NCBI GenBank assembly: GCA_937877515.1
Contig: CALFIX010000012.1
Location: 1 to 13,886 of the forward strand
DNA: 13,886 nt
From: an uncultured Treponema sp.
GTDB lineage: Bacteria > Spirochaetota > Spirochaetia > Treponematales > Treponemataceae
Reading direction: 5' to 3'
The position numbers and the translations under genes are program-made. Below, one piece after another: positions 1 to 6,923 of this stretch. The notes under the pieces are model-generated. The model was not told where the DNA came from, searched no databases, and was given only the letters and a program-made list of their open reading frames with translations. Within the stretch, counting starts at the first letter, position 1, and each line of letters starts with the position of its first letter.

Positions 1-487
1 GCTGTTCCTTGTAAAATGCAACCTGTTCAACTGTGCCATCGTTAAGAGAATTTGAAAGAAGTGCGAGCTGGTATTTTCCTTTTAAGAGTTTTACAGAGAG
101 TTTACTTTCTTCTTCTATTTCTGATGAACATTTTATGTTAGGAAAAAATTCTTTGACAGAGTCTTCTAAAATTTTAAGTGCCTTGCATGGTGCACAAGAA
201 CCAATCTGAATTGTGCTGTGAGCGCTAAAATAATCCTTTACGTTTTTTTCAAAGGATTCAGCCTCGCTTAAAAGCTTACGGGCAAGCTTTACAGTCTTTA
301 CACCGGTTTCCGTTAGTACGATTTTATTTTTTGTTCTTGCAAAAAGGCTTACGTCAAGTTCACATTCCAAATTCTGCAGAGAGCGGCTTAGTGCAGGCTG
401 CGTTATGTTAAGCTCTTCCGCCGCCTTTGAAACAGTTCCATATTCTGCAACGCATAAAAATTGCTTTAACTGATGTAAGTCAACCAT
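1..487 (-). CDS. LysR-type transcriptional regulator, C-terminus cut by the window edge
   Basis: The visible 162 residues hold the N-terminal winged helix-turn-helix of the LysR family. It begins MVDLHQLKQFLCVAEYGTVS, and the recognition-helix region reads AAEELNITQPALSRSLQNLE at about residues 22-41. A linker helix follows, then the start of the effector domain (TIQIGSCAPC, STIQ at about residue 91). The rest of the effector domain lies beyond base 1, so the ligand cannot be guessed. The start at 487 is preceded by a GGAG Shine-Dalgarno and matches the usual LysR N-terminus. The gene is divergent from the tannase-like esterase at 616, with a 128-bp spacer that contains a LysR-style inverted repeat (515-539). 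The natural inference is that this protein controls the esterase and itself. Family assignment is firm; target and inducer are inferred. Confidence 0.93.
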   Translation of the reverse strand, partial: MVDLHQLKQFLCVAEYGTVSKAAEELNITQPALSRSLQNLECELDVSLFARTKNKIVLTETGVKTVKLARKLLSEAESFEKNVKDYFSAHSTIQIGSCAPCKALKILEDSVKEFFPNIKCSSEIEEESKLSVKLLKGKYQLALLSNSLNDGTVEQVAFYKEQ

Positions 488-514
488 AGTTTTCTCCACT
501 TGCTTAAATATATC

Positions 515-539
515 ACAGTATGCCTTTTTTGCATACTGT
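515..539. promoter_or_regulatory. Inverted repeat, probable LysR-type regulator binding site
   Basis: ACAGTATGC (515-523) and GCATACTGT (531-539) are perfect 9-bp inverted arms around a 7-nt centre. T521 and A533 are 11 nt apart, giving the T-N11-A core typical of LysR-type recognition sites. The centre lies about 75 bp before the expected start of the esterase transcript (about 602), which is where such activators usually bind. A weak hairpin terminator is unlikely because no gene ends here. Confidence 0.7.
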
Positions 540-566
540 AGTTAAAAAATAGCATTGTACTTTTTT

Positions 567-595
567 TTAGGCAAGAATTATCATTAAGGTATAAA
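567..595 (+). promoter_or_regulatory. Probable promoter of the tannase-like esterase
   Basis: A TATAAA -10 box (590-595) follows a poor -35 hexamer, TTAGGC (567-572), at 17-bp spacing. A weak -35 fits a promoter that needs an activator. The start point would fall near 602, leaving a short leader with the GGAGG ribosome site at 605-609. The ATG at 595 overlaps the -10 box, so it is unlikely to be translated from this promoter. Confidence 0.45.
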
Positions 596-615
596 TGAAC
601 TTTTGGAGGCAGTTT

Positions 616-2367
616 ATGAACGCTTTAGAAAAGATTTCTTCATTCTTTACAGTGTGTGCGTGTTCTGCCGCACTTTTTACCAGCTGCAGTTCTGCAAAGA
701 CTTCATTGCCTAAAATCGATATGACTGCATGGAATTATGACGAAAGTGATGACGTGTTCTGGCAGGTAGGCATTTCTTATGCTGCTACCCCGGCAGATGC
801 TGGGTATGAAACGCTTGGCATTTATGTTCCTGGAAAATATTTTAATGCAACAGAGAATGCCGACGGAACATACACTGTAAAGGTAAACAAAAGAGGTGAG
901 GTCGTAGGCCTTACAGTTAAAACCGCACCTTTTGTAATGCCAATTCAGACTCCAGGTTATTCTGCCCTTGAAGCTCCAAGTGGATATCAGGAAGAAGTTT
1001 CTCAGTATAATAAAAACGGATTTATCTTTGTGTATGCTGGTGCTCGCGGACGTGACCATGGTATTCCTTCTGCAATCACAGATTTTAAAGCTGCTGTTCG
1101 CTATGTACGTTATAATGCAAGTTTACTTCCTGGAAACACAGAACGATTTTTTACATTCGGAATGTCTGGCGGTGGAGCACAGAGTGCACTTATGGGTGCA
1201 ACAGGTGATGCAAAAGAATTTGAACCTTACTTAAAGGCAATCGGTGCAGTAGAAGGTGTAAGCGATGCAATTATGGGAAGCATGGACTGGTGCCCAATTA
1301 CAAATTTAAACGTTGCTGACGCCGCTTACGAATGGGAACTTGGTGGGGCACGCACAGGTTTAGACGAAAGCACTAAGGCTCTCTCAAATTCTCTTTCCGT
1401 AAAGTTTGCAGAGTACATTAATTCGCTTGGGCTTAAAGATGAAGATGGAAATGTTCTTACATTGGAGCAGTCAGAGGACGGTCTTTACCACGCTGGAAGC
1501 TACTATGAGTACCTTAAAAAGACAATCGAAAAGTCATTGAATGATTTTCTTTCTGATACAGAATTTCCGTACAATGCAGAAAATCAAAAACAGGCGCTGG
1601 GAAACAATATGATGATGACTGGCGGATTTCCTCCACACGGAATGGGAGAAGGTCAGCCTGAGCACGGAAATCCACCGGCAGCGGAAGATTTGGACGGAGT
1701 AAAACGCGGAAAAGGTGAGTCCAACAATGTGGATTTATCCGGAACATATAATACTGTAGAAGAATACATTGCCGCCCTTAACGCAAACGAAGAATGGGTG
1801 AATTACGATAAAGAAACAAACACTGCAACAATTACAAGCGTAGAAGCATTTATGCGTAACGTAAAACAGCTTCAAAAAAGCGTAGGTGCATTTGATGACT
1901 TAAGCGGAACTCAGCCGGAAAACACTCTTTTTGGTTTTGGAGACGGAAAAGGAGTTCACTTTGACTCTCTTATGACAGAGGCTCTTAAAGAAACAGGAAA
2001 TGAAAAGGCAGATGAGTATGCTTCTGACCTTGCAAAGAAAGATGCACTCGGCTCTACGATGGAAGAGAGGCACAATATGTATAACCCGATGTATTATCTT
2101 TCAAGCGGATATAAAGGCTTTAAGACAAGCACTCCTGCAAAGTACTGGAGAATTCATGCAGGAATCTTTCAGGGAGACACTGCGATAAGCACAGAGATGG
2201 ATTACTACCTTGCCTTGGTAAACTACGGTTCTAAAGTAAAGTCTGTTGAGTTTAGCGATGTTTGGGGGTTGTACCACACAGAAGCAGAACGCCCAACTTA
2301 CGGCGACGGTACTTCAACAGGAAACTTTATTCAGTGGGTAAAAGAATGTTTGAGCCTTGAAAAGTAG
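616..2367 (+). CDS. Secreted tannase-family (subtype B-like) alpha/beta-hydrolase, lipoprotein
   Basis: A 583-residue serine esterase. The start at 616 is chosen over the in-frame ATG at 595 because GGAGG lies at 605-609 and a lipoprotein signal follows directly (MNALEKISSF..., lipobox FTSC, lipidated Cys24). The mature enzyme should sit on a membrane facing the periplasm or outside. The nucleophile motif is GMSGGGA with Ser184. Segments such as FEPYLKAIGA, CPITNLNVADAAYEWE, PENTLFG and KYWRIHAG resemble Lactobacillus plantarum tannase. From remembered numbering of that enzyme, its galloyl contacts Lys343, Glu357 and Asp421 align with Lys421, Glu435 and Asp521, and its catalytic His451 with His554. 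The catalytic Asp419 position is Gln519. A Gly/Pro/Met/His-rich insertion occupies about residues 331-371. The enzyme may release gallate or related phenolic esters from plant material, but the substrate is inferred. A LysR regulator is divergent from it. Confidence 0.8.
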   Translation: MNALEKISSFFTVCACSAALFTSCSSAKTSLPKIDMTAWNYDESDDVFWQVGISYAATPADAGYETLGIYVPGKYFNATENADGTYTVKVNKRGEVVGLTVKTAPFVMPIQTPGYSALEAPSGYQEEVSQYNKNGFIFVYAGARGRDHGIPSAITDFKAAVRYVRYNASLLPGNTERFFTFGMSGGGAQSALMGATGDAKEFEPYLKAIGAVEGVSDAIMGSMDWCPITNLNVADAAYEWELGGARTGLDESTKALSNSLSVKFAEYINSLGLKDEDGNVLTLEQSEDGLYHAGSYYEYLKKTIEKSLNDFLSDTEFPYNAENQKQALGNNMMMTGGFPPHGMGEGQPEHGNPPAAEDLDGVKRGKGESNNVDLSGTYNTVEEYIAALNANEEWVNYDKETNTATITSVEAFMRNVKQLQKSVGAFDDLSGTQPENTLFGFGDGKGVHFDSLMTEALKETGNEKADEYASDLAKKDALGSTMEERHNMYNPMYYLSSGYKGFKTSTPAKYWRIHAGIFQGDTAISTEMDYYLALVNYGSKVKSVEFSDVWGLYHTEAERPTYGDGTSTGNFIQWVKECLSLEK

Positions 2368-2397
2368 GTAAGCTGATACAGTGTTACAAAAGACCTA

Positions 2398-2500
2398 TGC
2401 CCGGGAGAAACATCTTTAGTTGCCGAAGGCAATGAGCGAATAGCGAAGTGCGTACCACGGGGTGCTTAATAAAATCTAGCGGGACTCAAAAAGTGCCGTC
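2398..2500. other. Intergenic GC-rich patch with small hairpin, no gene seen
   Basis: The 178-bp gap between the esterase and the flavoprotein contains no plausible coding region. It is richer in GC than the adjacent genes and holds a short perfect hairpin, TTGCC-GAA-GGCAA (2420-2432), with no following T tract, so it is not a convincing terminator. Its composition resembles the other GC-rich extragenic patches in this window, but no shared sequence long enough to prove kinship is visible. Confidence 0.3.
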
Positions 2501-2510
2501 AAAAAAAACA

Positions 2511-2539
2511 TTTAAAAATTTACGCCTTACTGATATAAT
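2511..2539 (+). promoter_or_regulatory. Promoter of the flavoprotein gene, predicts a leaderless mRNA
   Basis: TTTAAA (2511-2516), a 17-bp spacer and a perfect TATAAT (2534-2539) precede the ATG at 2546 by only 6 nt. Transcription would begin at or within a base or two of the start codon. No Shine-Dalgarno is present in the intervening bases GAGATT. Confidence 0.65.
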
Positions 2540-2545
2540 GAGATT

Positions 2546-3877
2546 ATGAAAAATATTCTTGTTATTAACGGTAGCCCGAAAGGTGAAAATTCTATTACAC
2601 TTCAGACTTCTCTTTATCTTCAGAAAAAATTTTGCGAGTACAATTTTAGTGTGCTTCATGCAGGAAAGAAAATCAGCTTGCTTGAAAAAGATTTTTCTTC
2701 TGCAAAGAAACTTTTAACTACCGCGGACTTAATTATTTTTTCATATCCTGTATACACTTTTTTAGCACCGAGTCAGCTGCACAGGTTTATTTCGCTTTTA
2801 AAAGAAAAATCTGAAAGTGGAGAAATTTCTTTGACGGGAAAATTTGCAACTCAGATTACAACCTCAAAGCATTTTTACGATATAACTGCTCACGAATATG
2901 TTAAGGAAAATTGTGAAGATTTAGGGCTAACTTATTTAGAAGGTCTTTCTTGCGATATGGAAGATTTAACTAAAATTACGGGGCAAAAGGAAGCTGTTTC
3001 TTTTTTACGAAAGACTTTATTTTTAATGGGAGAAAATGTTTCGCACGAAGAAAAAATAAAAGATGAAACTTTAGCTAAAAAAATAAAGGTTTCAGTTGTT
3101 GCAGATTTTTCTGAGGGAAATGAAGACTTAAAAGAGCAGGTTGAATATTTTATTTCTCGTTTCCCTTACGAAACAGAAGTAATTGACATTTCTAAAATTG
3201 GAATGAAAGGCGGATGCCTTGGCTGCTTTAACTGTGCTTCTAGTGGCGAGTGTATTTATAAAGACGGCTACGAAGAAATTCTTAGAGAACACATTATACC
3301 TTGTGATGCTCACCTCTATGCGTTTAAGATAAAAAATCACTCGATGGGCGATACATTTAAAATGTTTGACGACAGACAATTTTGTAATGGTCACAGAACG
3401 CTTAGCCGAGGAAAGCCTGTTTCTTACATTGTGGACGGAAACATGGAAAACGAGCAGAATGTAAAGACTTTGCTTGAAGCAAGAAGTCAGGTGGGAGGAC
3501 AGTTTCTTACAGGTATTGCTTGGGGTGAAAGTTTTACTGAAACAGAAAAAGCTGAGTGGAAAAAGCGAATAGACAGAATGACTTCGCTTTTGGTGTACGC
3601 ACTGGAAAATAAATACTCTCAGAGTTCAAACTTTTATGGAGTTGGTGGAATGAAAATTTTCCGCGACTTAATTTACCTGATGGGCGGAATGATGAAGGCA
3701 GACTACGCTTTCTTTAAGAAGGAAGGCTTGTTTGATTTTCCTCAAAAACAAAAAGGCACAAGATCCCTTATGCGTTTAGTCGGTTTAATGATGAAGCCCC
3801 GCGTTATGAAAAAACTCGGTAACCGAATGACAGAAGGAATGCTTATGCCGTACAGGAAAGTGCTTGATAAATCGTAA
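2546..3877 (+). CDS. Two-domain flavodoxin-like NAD(P)H:FMN oxidoreductase family protein
   Basis: A cytoplasmic protein of 443 residues, about twice the length of ordinary NADPH-dependent FMN reductases. Domain 1 (about 1-165) begins MKNILVINGSPKGENS, a typical flavin phosphate-binding loop, and has SYPVY at 66-70. Domain 2 (about 180-350) has the same fold pattern: a KVSVVADFSEGN strand-loop, then Cys224, Cys227, Cys230 and Cys236 in a CX2CX2CX5C arrangement like that of iron-sulfur flavoproteins and some FMN reductases. The C-terminal 90 residues are basic and helical (IFRDLIYLMGGMMK, RLVGLMMKPRVMKKLGNRM) and may touch the membrane. The start must be at 2546 because the first strand begins there. 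An electron-transfer or reductase role is inferred; the partner is unknown. It is not clearly in an operon with the esterase. Confidence 0.75.
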   Translation: MKNILVINGSPKGENSITLQTSLYLQKKFCEYNFSVLHAGKKISLLEKDFSSAKKLLTTADLIIFSYPVYTFLAPSQLHRFISLLKEKSESGEISLTGKFATQITTSKHFYDITAHEYVKENCEDLGLTYLEGLSCDMEDLTKITGQKEAVSFLRKTLFLMGENVSHEEKIKDETLAKKIKVSVVADFSEGNEDLKEQVEYFISRFPYETEVIDISKIGMKGGCLGCFNCASSGECIYKDGYEEILREHIIPCDAHLYAFKIKNHSMGDTFKMFDDRQFCNGHRTLSRGKPVSYIVDGNMENEQNVKTLLEARSQVGGQFLTGIAWGESFTETEKAEWKKRIDRMTSLLVYALENKYSQSSNFYGVGGMKIFRDLIYLMGGMMKADYAFFKKEGLFDFPQKQKGTRSLMRLVGLMMKPRVMKKLGNRMTEGMLMPYRKVLDKS

Positions 3878-3922
3878 TGCTAAAATGTTACTTACTTGAA
3901 GAAATAGGCTCTGTTTTTAGTT

Positions 3923-4408
3923 TTACAACTTCTGCACGTACGTAAACTTTATATTTTGTGGTAACAGTTTTTCCAAAAAAAAATTTTTTTCTGTTTCTAC
4001 AGCTTTGTGAACTATGTAGATAGGTTCTAAAATGGAGTCTCCCCCCATTTTGTAAACGTTTTGTATAAGATTGTAATTTGCAGTAAGTTTTGCTATTTCT
4101 AAAGCTTCTCGATTTTTTGTGACATAAGTCCGTTCTAACAAATTTGAGTTGATATTTGTTTCATTAAAATAGCCGTATTTCCCAGTATCTCCGTAAATTT
4201 TAAATTCCTTAGGGCTGTACCAGACAGTTTCTGAATTTCCTGTAGCGTAACCGATTACGCTATATGCTTCTTTTTTGAAGTTTGTGTCTAAAGTAAAATC
4301 TTCTGAATGCATACTGTTTGAGATTGTGTTTTCTACTTCAAGTGTAGAGGAGCAAGATATAAAAAGAATTCCTGTAAGTATAAATAAACCCAAAGTACTT
4401 TTTTTCAT
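3923..4408 (-). CDS. Small lipoprotein of unknown function
   Basis: The 161-residue product starts MKKSTLGLFILTGILFISCS, a clear lipoprotein signal with lipidated Cys19, so it should be anchored facing the periplasm or outer surface. No family is recognised. The mature part is mostly beta-like, followed near residues 97-135 by a helix and the stretch ALEIAKLTANYNLIQNVYKM leading into GGDSILEPIYIV. This A-x-x-A-x-Y...GGD pattern recalls small envelope lipoproteins that carry an LxxAxxxGaD motif, but that is only a resemblance. The start at 4408 has an AGGAG Shine-Dalgarno 8 nt upstream. The gene converges on the flavoprotein gene with 45 bp between stops and no obvious terminator between them. 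Confidence 0.75.
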   Translation of the reverse strand: MKKSTLGLFILTGILFISCSSTLEVENTISNSMHSEDFTLDTNFKKEAYSVIGYATGNSETVWYSPKEFKIYGDTGKYGYFNETNINSNLLERTYVTKNREALEIAKLTANYNLIQNVYKMGGDSILEPIYIVHKAVETEKNFFLEKLLPQNIKFTYVQKL

Positions 4409-4430
4409 AAGATAAATCTCCTAATGTCTT

Positions 4431-4457
4431 ACTATACAAAAAAAAGTGAGTTGTAAA
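4431..4457 (-). promoter_or_regulatory. Probable promoter of the small lipoprotein gene
   Basis: On the minus strand, TATAGT (4436-4431) is a good -10 box, preceded by TTTACA (4457-4452) at a short 15-bp spacing. The transcript would start around 4424 and carry the AGGAG ribosome site. Confidence 0.45.
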
Positions 4458-4508
4458 GAAGAAAATGACATATTGTAAAAACAAAATATATAACTAAAAT
4501 CTATTAAA

Positions 4509-4538
4509 TTGATATAAATAATATATTAGACATATAGT
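4509..4538 (+). promoter_or_regulatory. Probable promoter of the PQ-loop gene
   Basis: TTGATA (4509-4514) and TATAGT (4533-4538) are separated by 18 bp. The predicted start near 4545 gives a leader of about 33 nt ending in GGAGG (4569-4573). A second TATAGT at 4550-4555 lacks a good -35 partner. Confidence 0.5.
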
Positions 4539-4577
4539 TTTTGTAGCGGTATAGTTGCCTTAGTTTATGGAGGTAAT

Positions 4578-4943
4578 ATGCTTTCTCAAATGTTAGAAGC
4601 TACAATGCTAGTGTGTTTTGGTTTTTCATGGCCTCTCTCGCTGATAAAAAACATAAAGGCACGCAGTGCAAAAAACATGAGCTTACCGTTTATCTTACTC
4701 ATTATTTTTGGGTATCTGGCAGGGATTACTGCTAAGTTCTTAAACGGTCAGTTTAATTATGTTTTGTTTTTTTATTTTTTGAATTTACTTATTGTTTCTA
4801 TGAATGTACCGGTTTACTTTATAAATAAAAGATACGATAGCGGTAAGAAAGTTCTAAGTTTTTTTGGAATGATAAAAAGACTGCATCAGATTTTTTATTA
4901 CAATAAGATGTGGTTTTTTAATAAGCTTGAATTAGCAGCATAA
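4578..4943 (+). CDS. PQ-loop/SemiSWEET-like three-helix membrane protein
   Basis: A 121-residue inner-membrane protein with three predicted helices: about 5-24 (EATMLVCFGFSWPLSLIKNI), 36-53 and 60-82. The first helix has Trp18-Pro19 followed by a basic SLIKNIKARSAKNMS loop, matching the PQ-loop layout in which a Pro breaks helix 1 before a positively charged turn. The third helix carries an Asn at 69, as in many relatives. Bacterial SemiSWEETs are about 90 residues and dimerise to carry sugars. Here the glutamine of the PQ motif is absent and there is a basic, aromatic C-terminal tail (83-121), so sugar transport cannot be assumed. GGAGG at 4569-4573 supports the start. It is probably cotranscribed with the small gene at 4960, 16 bp downstream. 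Confidence 0.75.
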   Translation: MLSQMLEATMLVCFGFSWPLSLIKNIKARSAKNMSLPFILLIIFGYLAGITAKFLNGQFNYVLFFYFLNLLIVSMNVPVYFINKRYDSGKKVLSFFGMIKRLHQIFYYNKMWFFNKLELAA

Positions 4944-4959
4944 TTTTAGGGGTATGAAT

Positions 4960-5160
4960 ATGAGTTTAGTAAATGAATTTAATGACAAGGTAAAAGAATT
5001 GGAAAAGTTGACTAGTGAGTTGGATGCAGACTTCCTGAGGGTAAAGTTTTCCGATGAATCTTTAATTATTGAAGGTGTCATGGACTCTCTAAAGGAGGCT
5101 AAGCACCAGATTAAGAAAGTCATTCTTATGGAAGAAGCACGTTCTAAAAAAAGCGCATAA
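4960..5160 (+). CDS. Small helical protein of 66 residues, unknown function
   Basis: The product begins MSLVNEFNDKVKELEKLTSE. It is highly charged and mostly helical: a heptad-like helix at about 1-22, a short beta-like stretch (RVKFSDESLIIEG), then a second amphipathic helix (DSLKEAKHQIKKVILMEEAR). It has no signal or membrane segment. Two ATGs are possible, at 4954 and 4960. The second is preferred because the AGGGG ribosome site (4948-4952) lies 7 nt before it but only 1 nt before the first. It follows the PQ-loop gene closely and ends directly before a strong terminator, so the two form one transcription unit. No family is recognised; it may be a cytoplasmic partner of the membrane protein, but this rests only on position. 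Confidence 0.7.
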   Translation: MSLVNEFNDKVKELEKLTSELDADFLRVKFSDESLIIEGVMDSLKEAKHQIKKVILMEEARSKKSA

Positions 5161-5210
5161 AAAAGGAAGCGGTGCATTTAGCGTCTAAGCTTAGTGCACC
5201 GCTTTTTAAT
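5159..5210. terminator. Bidirectional rho-independent terminator
   Basis: AGCGGTGCA (5168-5176) pairs perfectly with TGCACCGCT (5195-5203). On the plus strand a run of T at 5203-5207 follows; on the minus strand six T (A tract 5159-5164) follow after TTCC. It therefore ends both the PQ-loop unit and the convergent gatC-gatA unit. The 18-nt loop contains a further palindrome, CTAAGCTTAG. Confidence 0.9.
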
Positions 5211-5211
5211 T

Positions 5212-6783
5212 TTATTCTGCTAACGGACATCCGCAACCGGCGTGTTCAATTTCCCAGCTTTGGGCTATGCGGAGAATTTTCTTTTCTGAAAACATTGCTC
5301 CGGCAAACTGAATTCCTACAGGCATGCTGTCTGAGTGGCCTGTCTGGGCGGCTTTAATGAACTCTCCGCCTTTGCCTTTTGTGATTCCTGCTTCTACGCC
5401 TTCTCCGTGAGTGTGTCCGCATGGAACAGAGAGGGATGGAATGCGGGCTAAGTTTACGAATGTTGTAAAGAGGTCGCTCAGGTACATTTCCAGAGGATCG
5501 TCCACTTTCTGCCCTAGCTTAAATGATGGAGTAGGGCAGGTTGGACATAAGATTAAATCGTAAGCTTCAAAAAGTTTTGCGACTTCTTTTTGAATGCGGG
5601 CACGTACGCTCATGCCTTTTTTGTATGTGCTTCCAGAAAACTGTTCGCTTAAAACGTAGTTACCGATTATGATGCGGCGCTTTACTTCCGGACCAAAACC
5701 TTCACTTCTTGTGTCTACGTAAAGCTTGTCGTAACCTTCGCCATTGTCTTTTCTTGCTCCGTAGCGGATTCCGTCGAAGCGGCTTAAGTTGCTTGCTGCC
5801 TCACTTAAGGCAATTACGTAATATGAGGCAATTGATGCGTCTAAGATTGGTAAGTCCACAACGTCTATGGCTGCACCTTTCTGTGTAAACCAGGCTCTTA
5901 CGGCTTCAAAAACCTTTGCAACGTCGCTGTCTAAACCCTTGCTTTCCAGAAACTGCTTTGGAACAGCAATTTTTAATGCCTTAAACTCTTCGTCCGTGAA
6001 GGCTTCAAGCTTTGAAAGTGTTTTTCCTTCCGGCAAGTCGCAGGAAGTGTCATCGTACATGTCTTGTCCGCACATAACGCTTAAAGGAAGTGCAATGTCT
6101 TCCGGTGTGTGACCGATGATTCCAACTTGGTCTAATGATGAACCGTATGCAACAACTCCCCAGCGAGACAAAACTCCGTAGGTTGGCTTTAGGCCGTAAA
6201 CACCGCAGTAGCTTGCAGGTAAGCGGACTGAACCGCCTGTTTCTGTTCCAAGACCAAAGAGTGCCTGGTTTGCACTTACAGCAGCCGTTGAGCCGCCAGA
6301 AGATCCTCCTGAAACGTAGTCGCGGTTGATTGGGTTACGGGTAGGACCGTAGCTTGAGTATTCTGTAGAAGAACCCATTGCAAACTCGTCCTGATTGCAG
6401 CGTCCGAGTGGAATTGCTCCGGCATCTTTTAAGCGGGCGATAACTGTTGCGTTATAGGGGGCAACGTAACCTGCCAGGATTTTTGAGGCACATGTCAGGC
6501 GTTTTCCTTGAACAGAGATGTTGTCTTTAACGGCAAATGGAAGACCTAAAAGCGGTTTCTTCTCAAAAAGTGCGTCTAATGTTCCGTCTGCACGAGCGGA
6601 AGAAATTTCTTTATCTGCTTCTTCTGCGAGTGTTAAGGCATCGTCGTACATTTCGATGAATGCGTTTAACGGAAGAGAAGAGTTTTTGTCTTTTTCAAAA
6701 GTGTCTATGCTTTTTTTTACAAGTTCAACGCTTGTGGTTTTTCCTTCTTTTAGTGCTTGTGATGTTTCTTTTATTGTATACAT
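5212..6783 (-). CDS. gatA: Asp-tRNA(Asn)/Glu-tRNA(Gln) amidotransferase subunit A
   Basis: GatA is the amidase subunit of GatCAB. It releases ammonia from glutamine and passes it to GatB, which converts misacylated Glu-tRNA(Gln) or Asp-tRNA(Asn) to the correct amide. The 523-residue length is slightly above the usual 480-490. The amidase-signature catalytic triad is intact: Lys86 in AVKDN, cis-Ser161 in SGGSSGGS and nucleophile Ser185 in GTETGGSVR. The spacing of 75 and 24 residues equals that of the Staphylococcus aureus enzyme (K79, S154, S178; remembered). The signature has small departures: GTETGGSVRLP rather than the common GTDTGGSIRQP. A GGAAA ribosome site precedes the start at 6783. 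gatC lies 140 bp upstream on the same strand; the gap holds a GC-rich repeat. gatB is not in this window. Confidence 0.97.
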   Translation of the reverse strand: MYTIKETSQALKEGKTTSVELVKKSIDTFEKDKNSSLPLNAFIEMYDDALTLAEEADKEISSARADGTLDALFEKKPLLGLPFAVKDNISVQGKRLTCASKILAGYVAPYNATVIARLKDAGAIPLGRCNQDEFAMGSSTEYSSYGPTRNPINRDYVSGGSSGGSTAAVSANQALFGLGTETGGSVRLPASYCGVYGLKPTYGVLSRWGVVAYGSSLDQVGIIGHTPEDIALPLSVMCGQDMYDDTSCDLPEGKTLSKLEAFTDEEFKALKIAVPKQFLESKGLDSDVAKVFEAVRAWFTQKGAAIDVVDLPILDASIASYYVIALSEAASNLSRFDGIRYGARKDNGEGYDKLYVDTRSEGFGPEVKRRIIIGNYVLSEQFSGSTYKKGMSVRARIQKEVAKLFEAYDLILCPTCPTPSFKLGQKVDDPLEMYLSDLFTTFVNLARIPSLSVPCGHTHGEGVEAGITKGKGGEFIKAAQTGHSDSMPVGIQFAGAMFSEKKILRIAQSWEIEHAGCGCPLAE

Positions 6784-6814
6784 GACTGTTTCCTTTTATG
6801 ATAATTTGTCTTTT

Positions 6815-6905
6815 GCGTCAGGGGGTGTAGGGGCGAGGAGCGTTCCAGAGGAATGGAGGCGAATGCCGGAACCCCGAAACACCCGACCCGCAGGGGAACG
6901 CCCTA
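6815..6905. repeat. GC-rich inverted-repeat element between gatC and gatA
   Basis: This patch stands out by its high GC from the AT-rich neighbours and has several paired arms: GGGTGT (6823-6828) with ACACCC (6879-6884), GTTCC (6842-6846) with GGAAC (6868-6872), and GCGTTCC with GGAACGC near 6896-6902. It has no credible reading frame. It looks like a REP-type or palindromic extragenic element lodged inside the gatC-gatA transcription unit. Confidence 0.55.
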
Positions 6906-6923
6906 AATAAGCCCTGAAAAAAC

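Noticed and set aside
595..615. Upstream in-frame ATG at 595 as the start of the esterase
   Set aside because: It overlaps the likely -10 box, has no ribosome site, and adds MNFWRQF before an otherwise standard lipoprotein signal; the ATG at 616 has GGAGG at proper spacing.
2490..2500. AAAGTGCCGTC shared in inverted form with the purM terminator region (9475-9485)
   Set aside because: An 11-base match is expected by chance many times in a window of this size; the flanks do not match.
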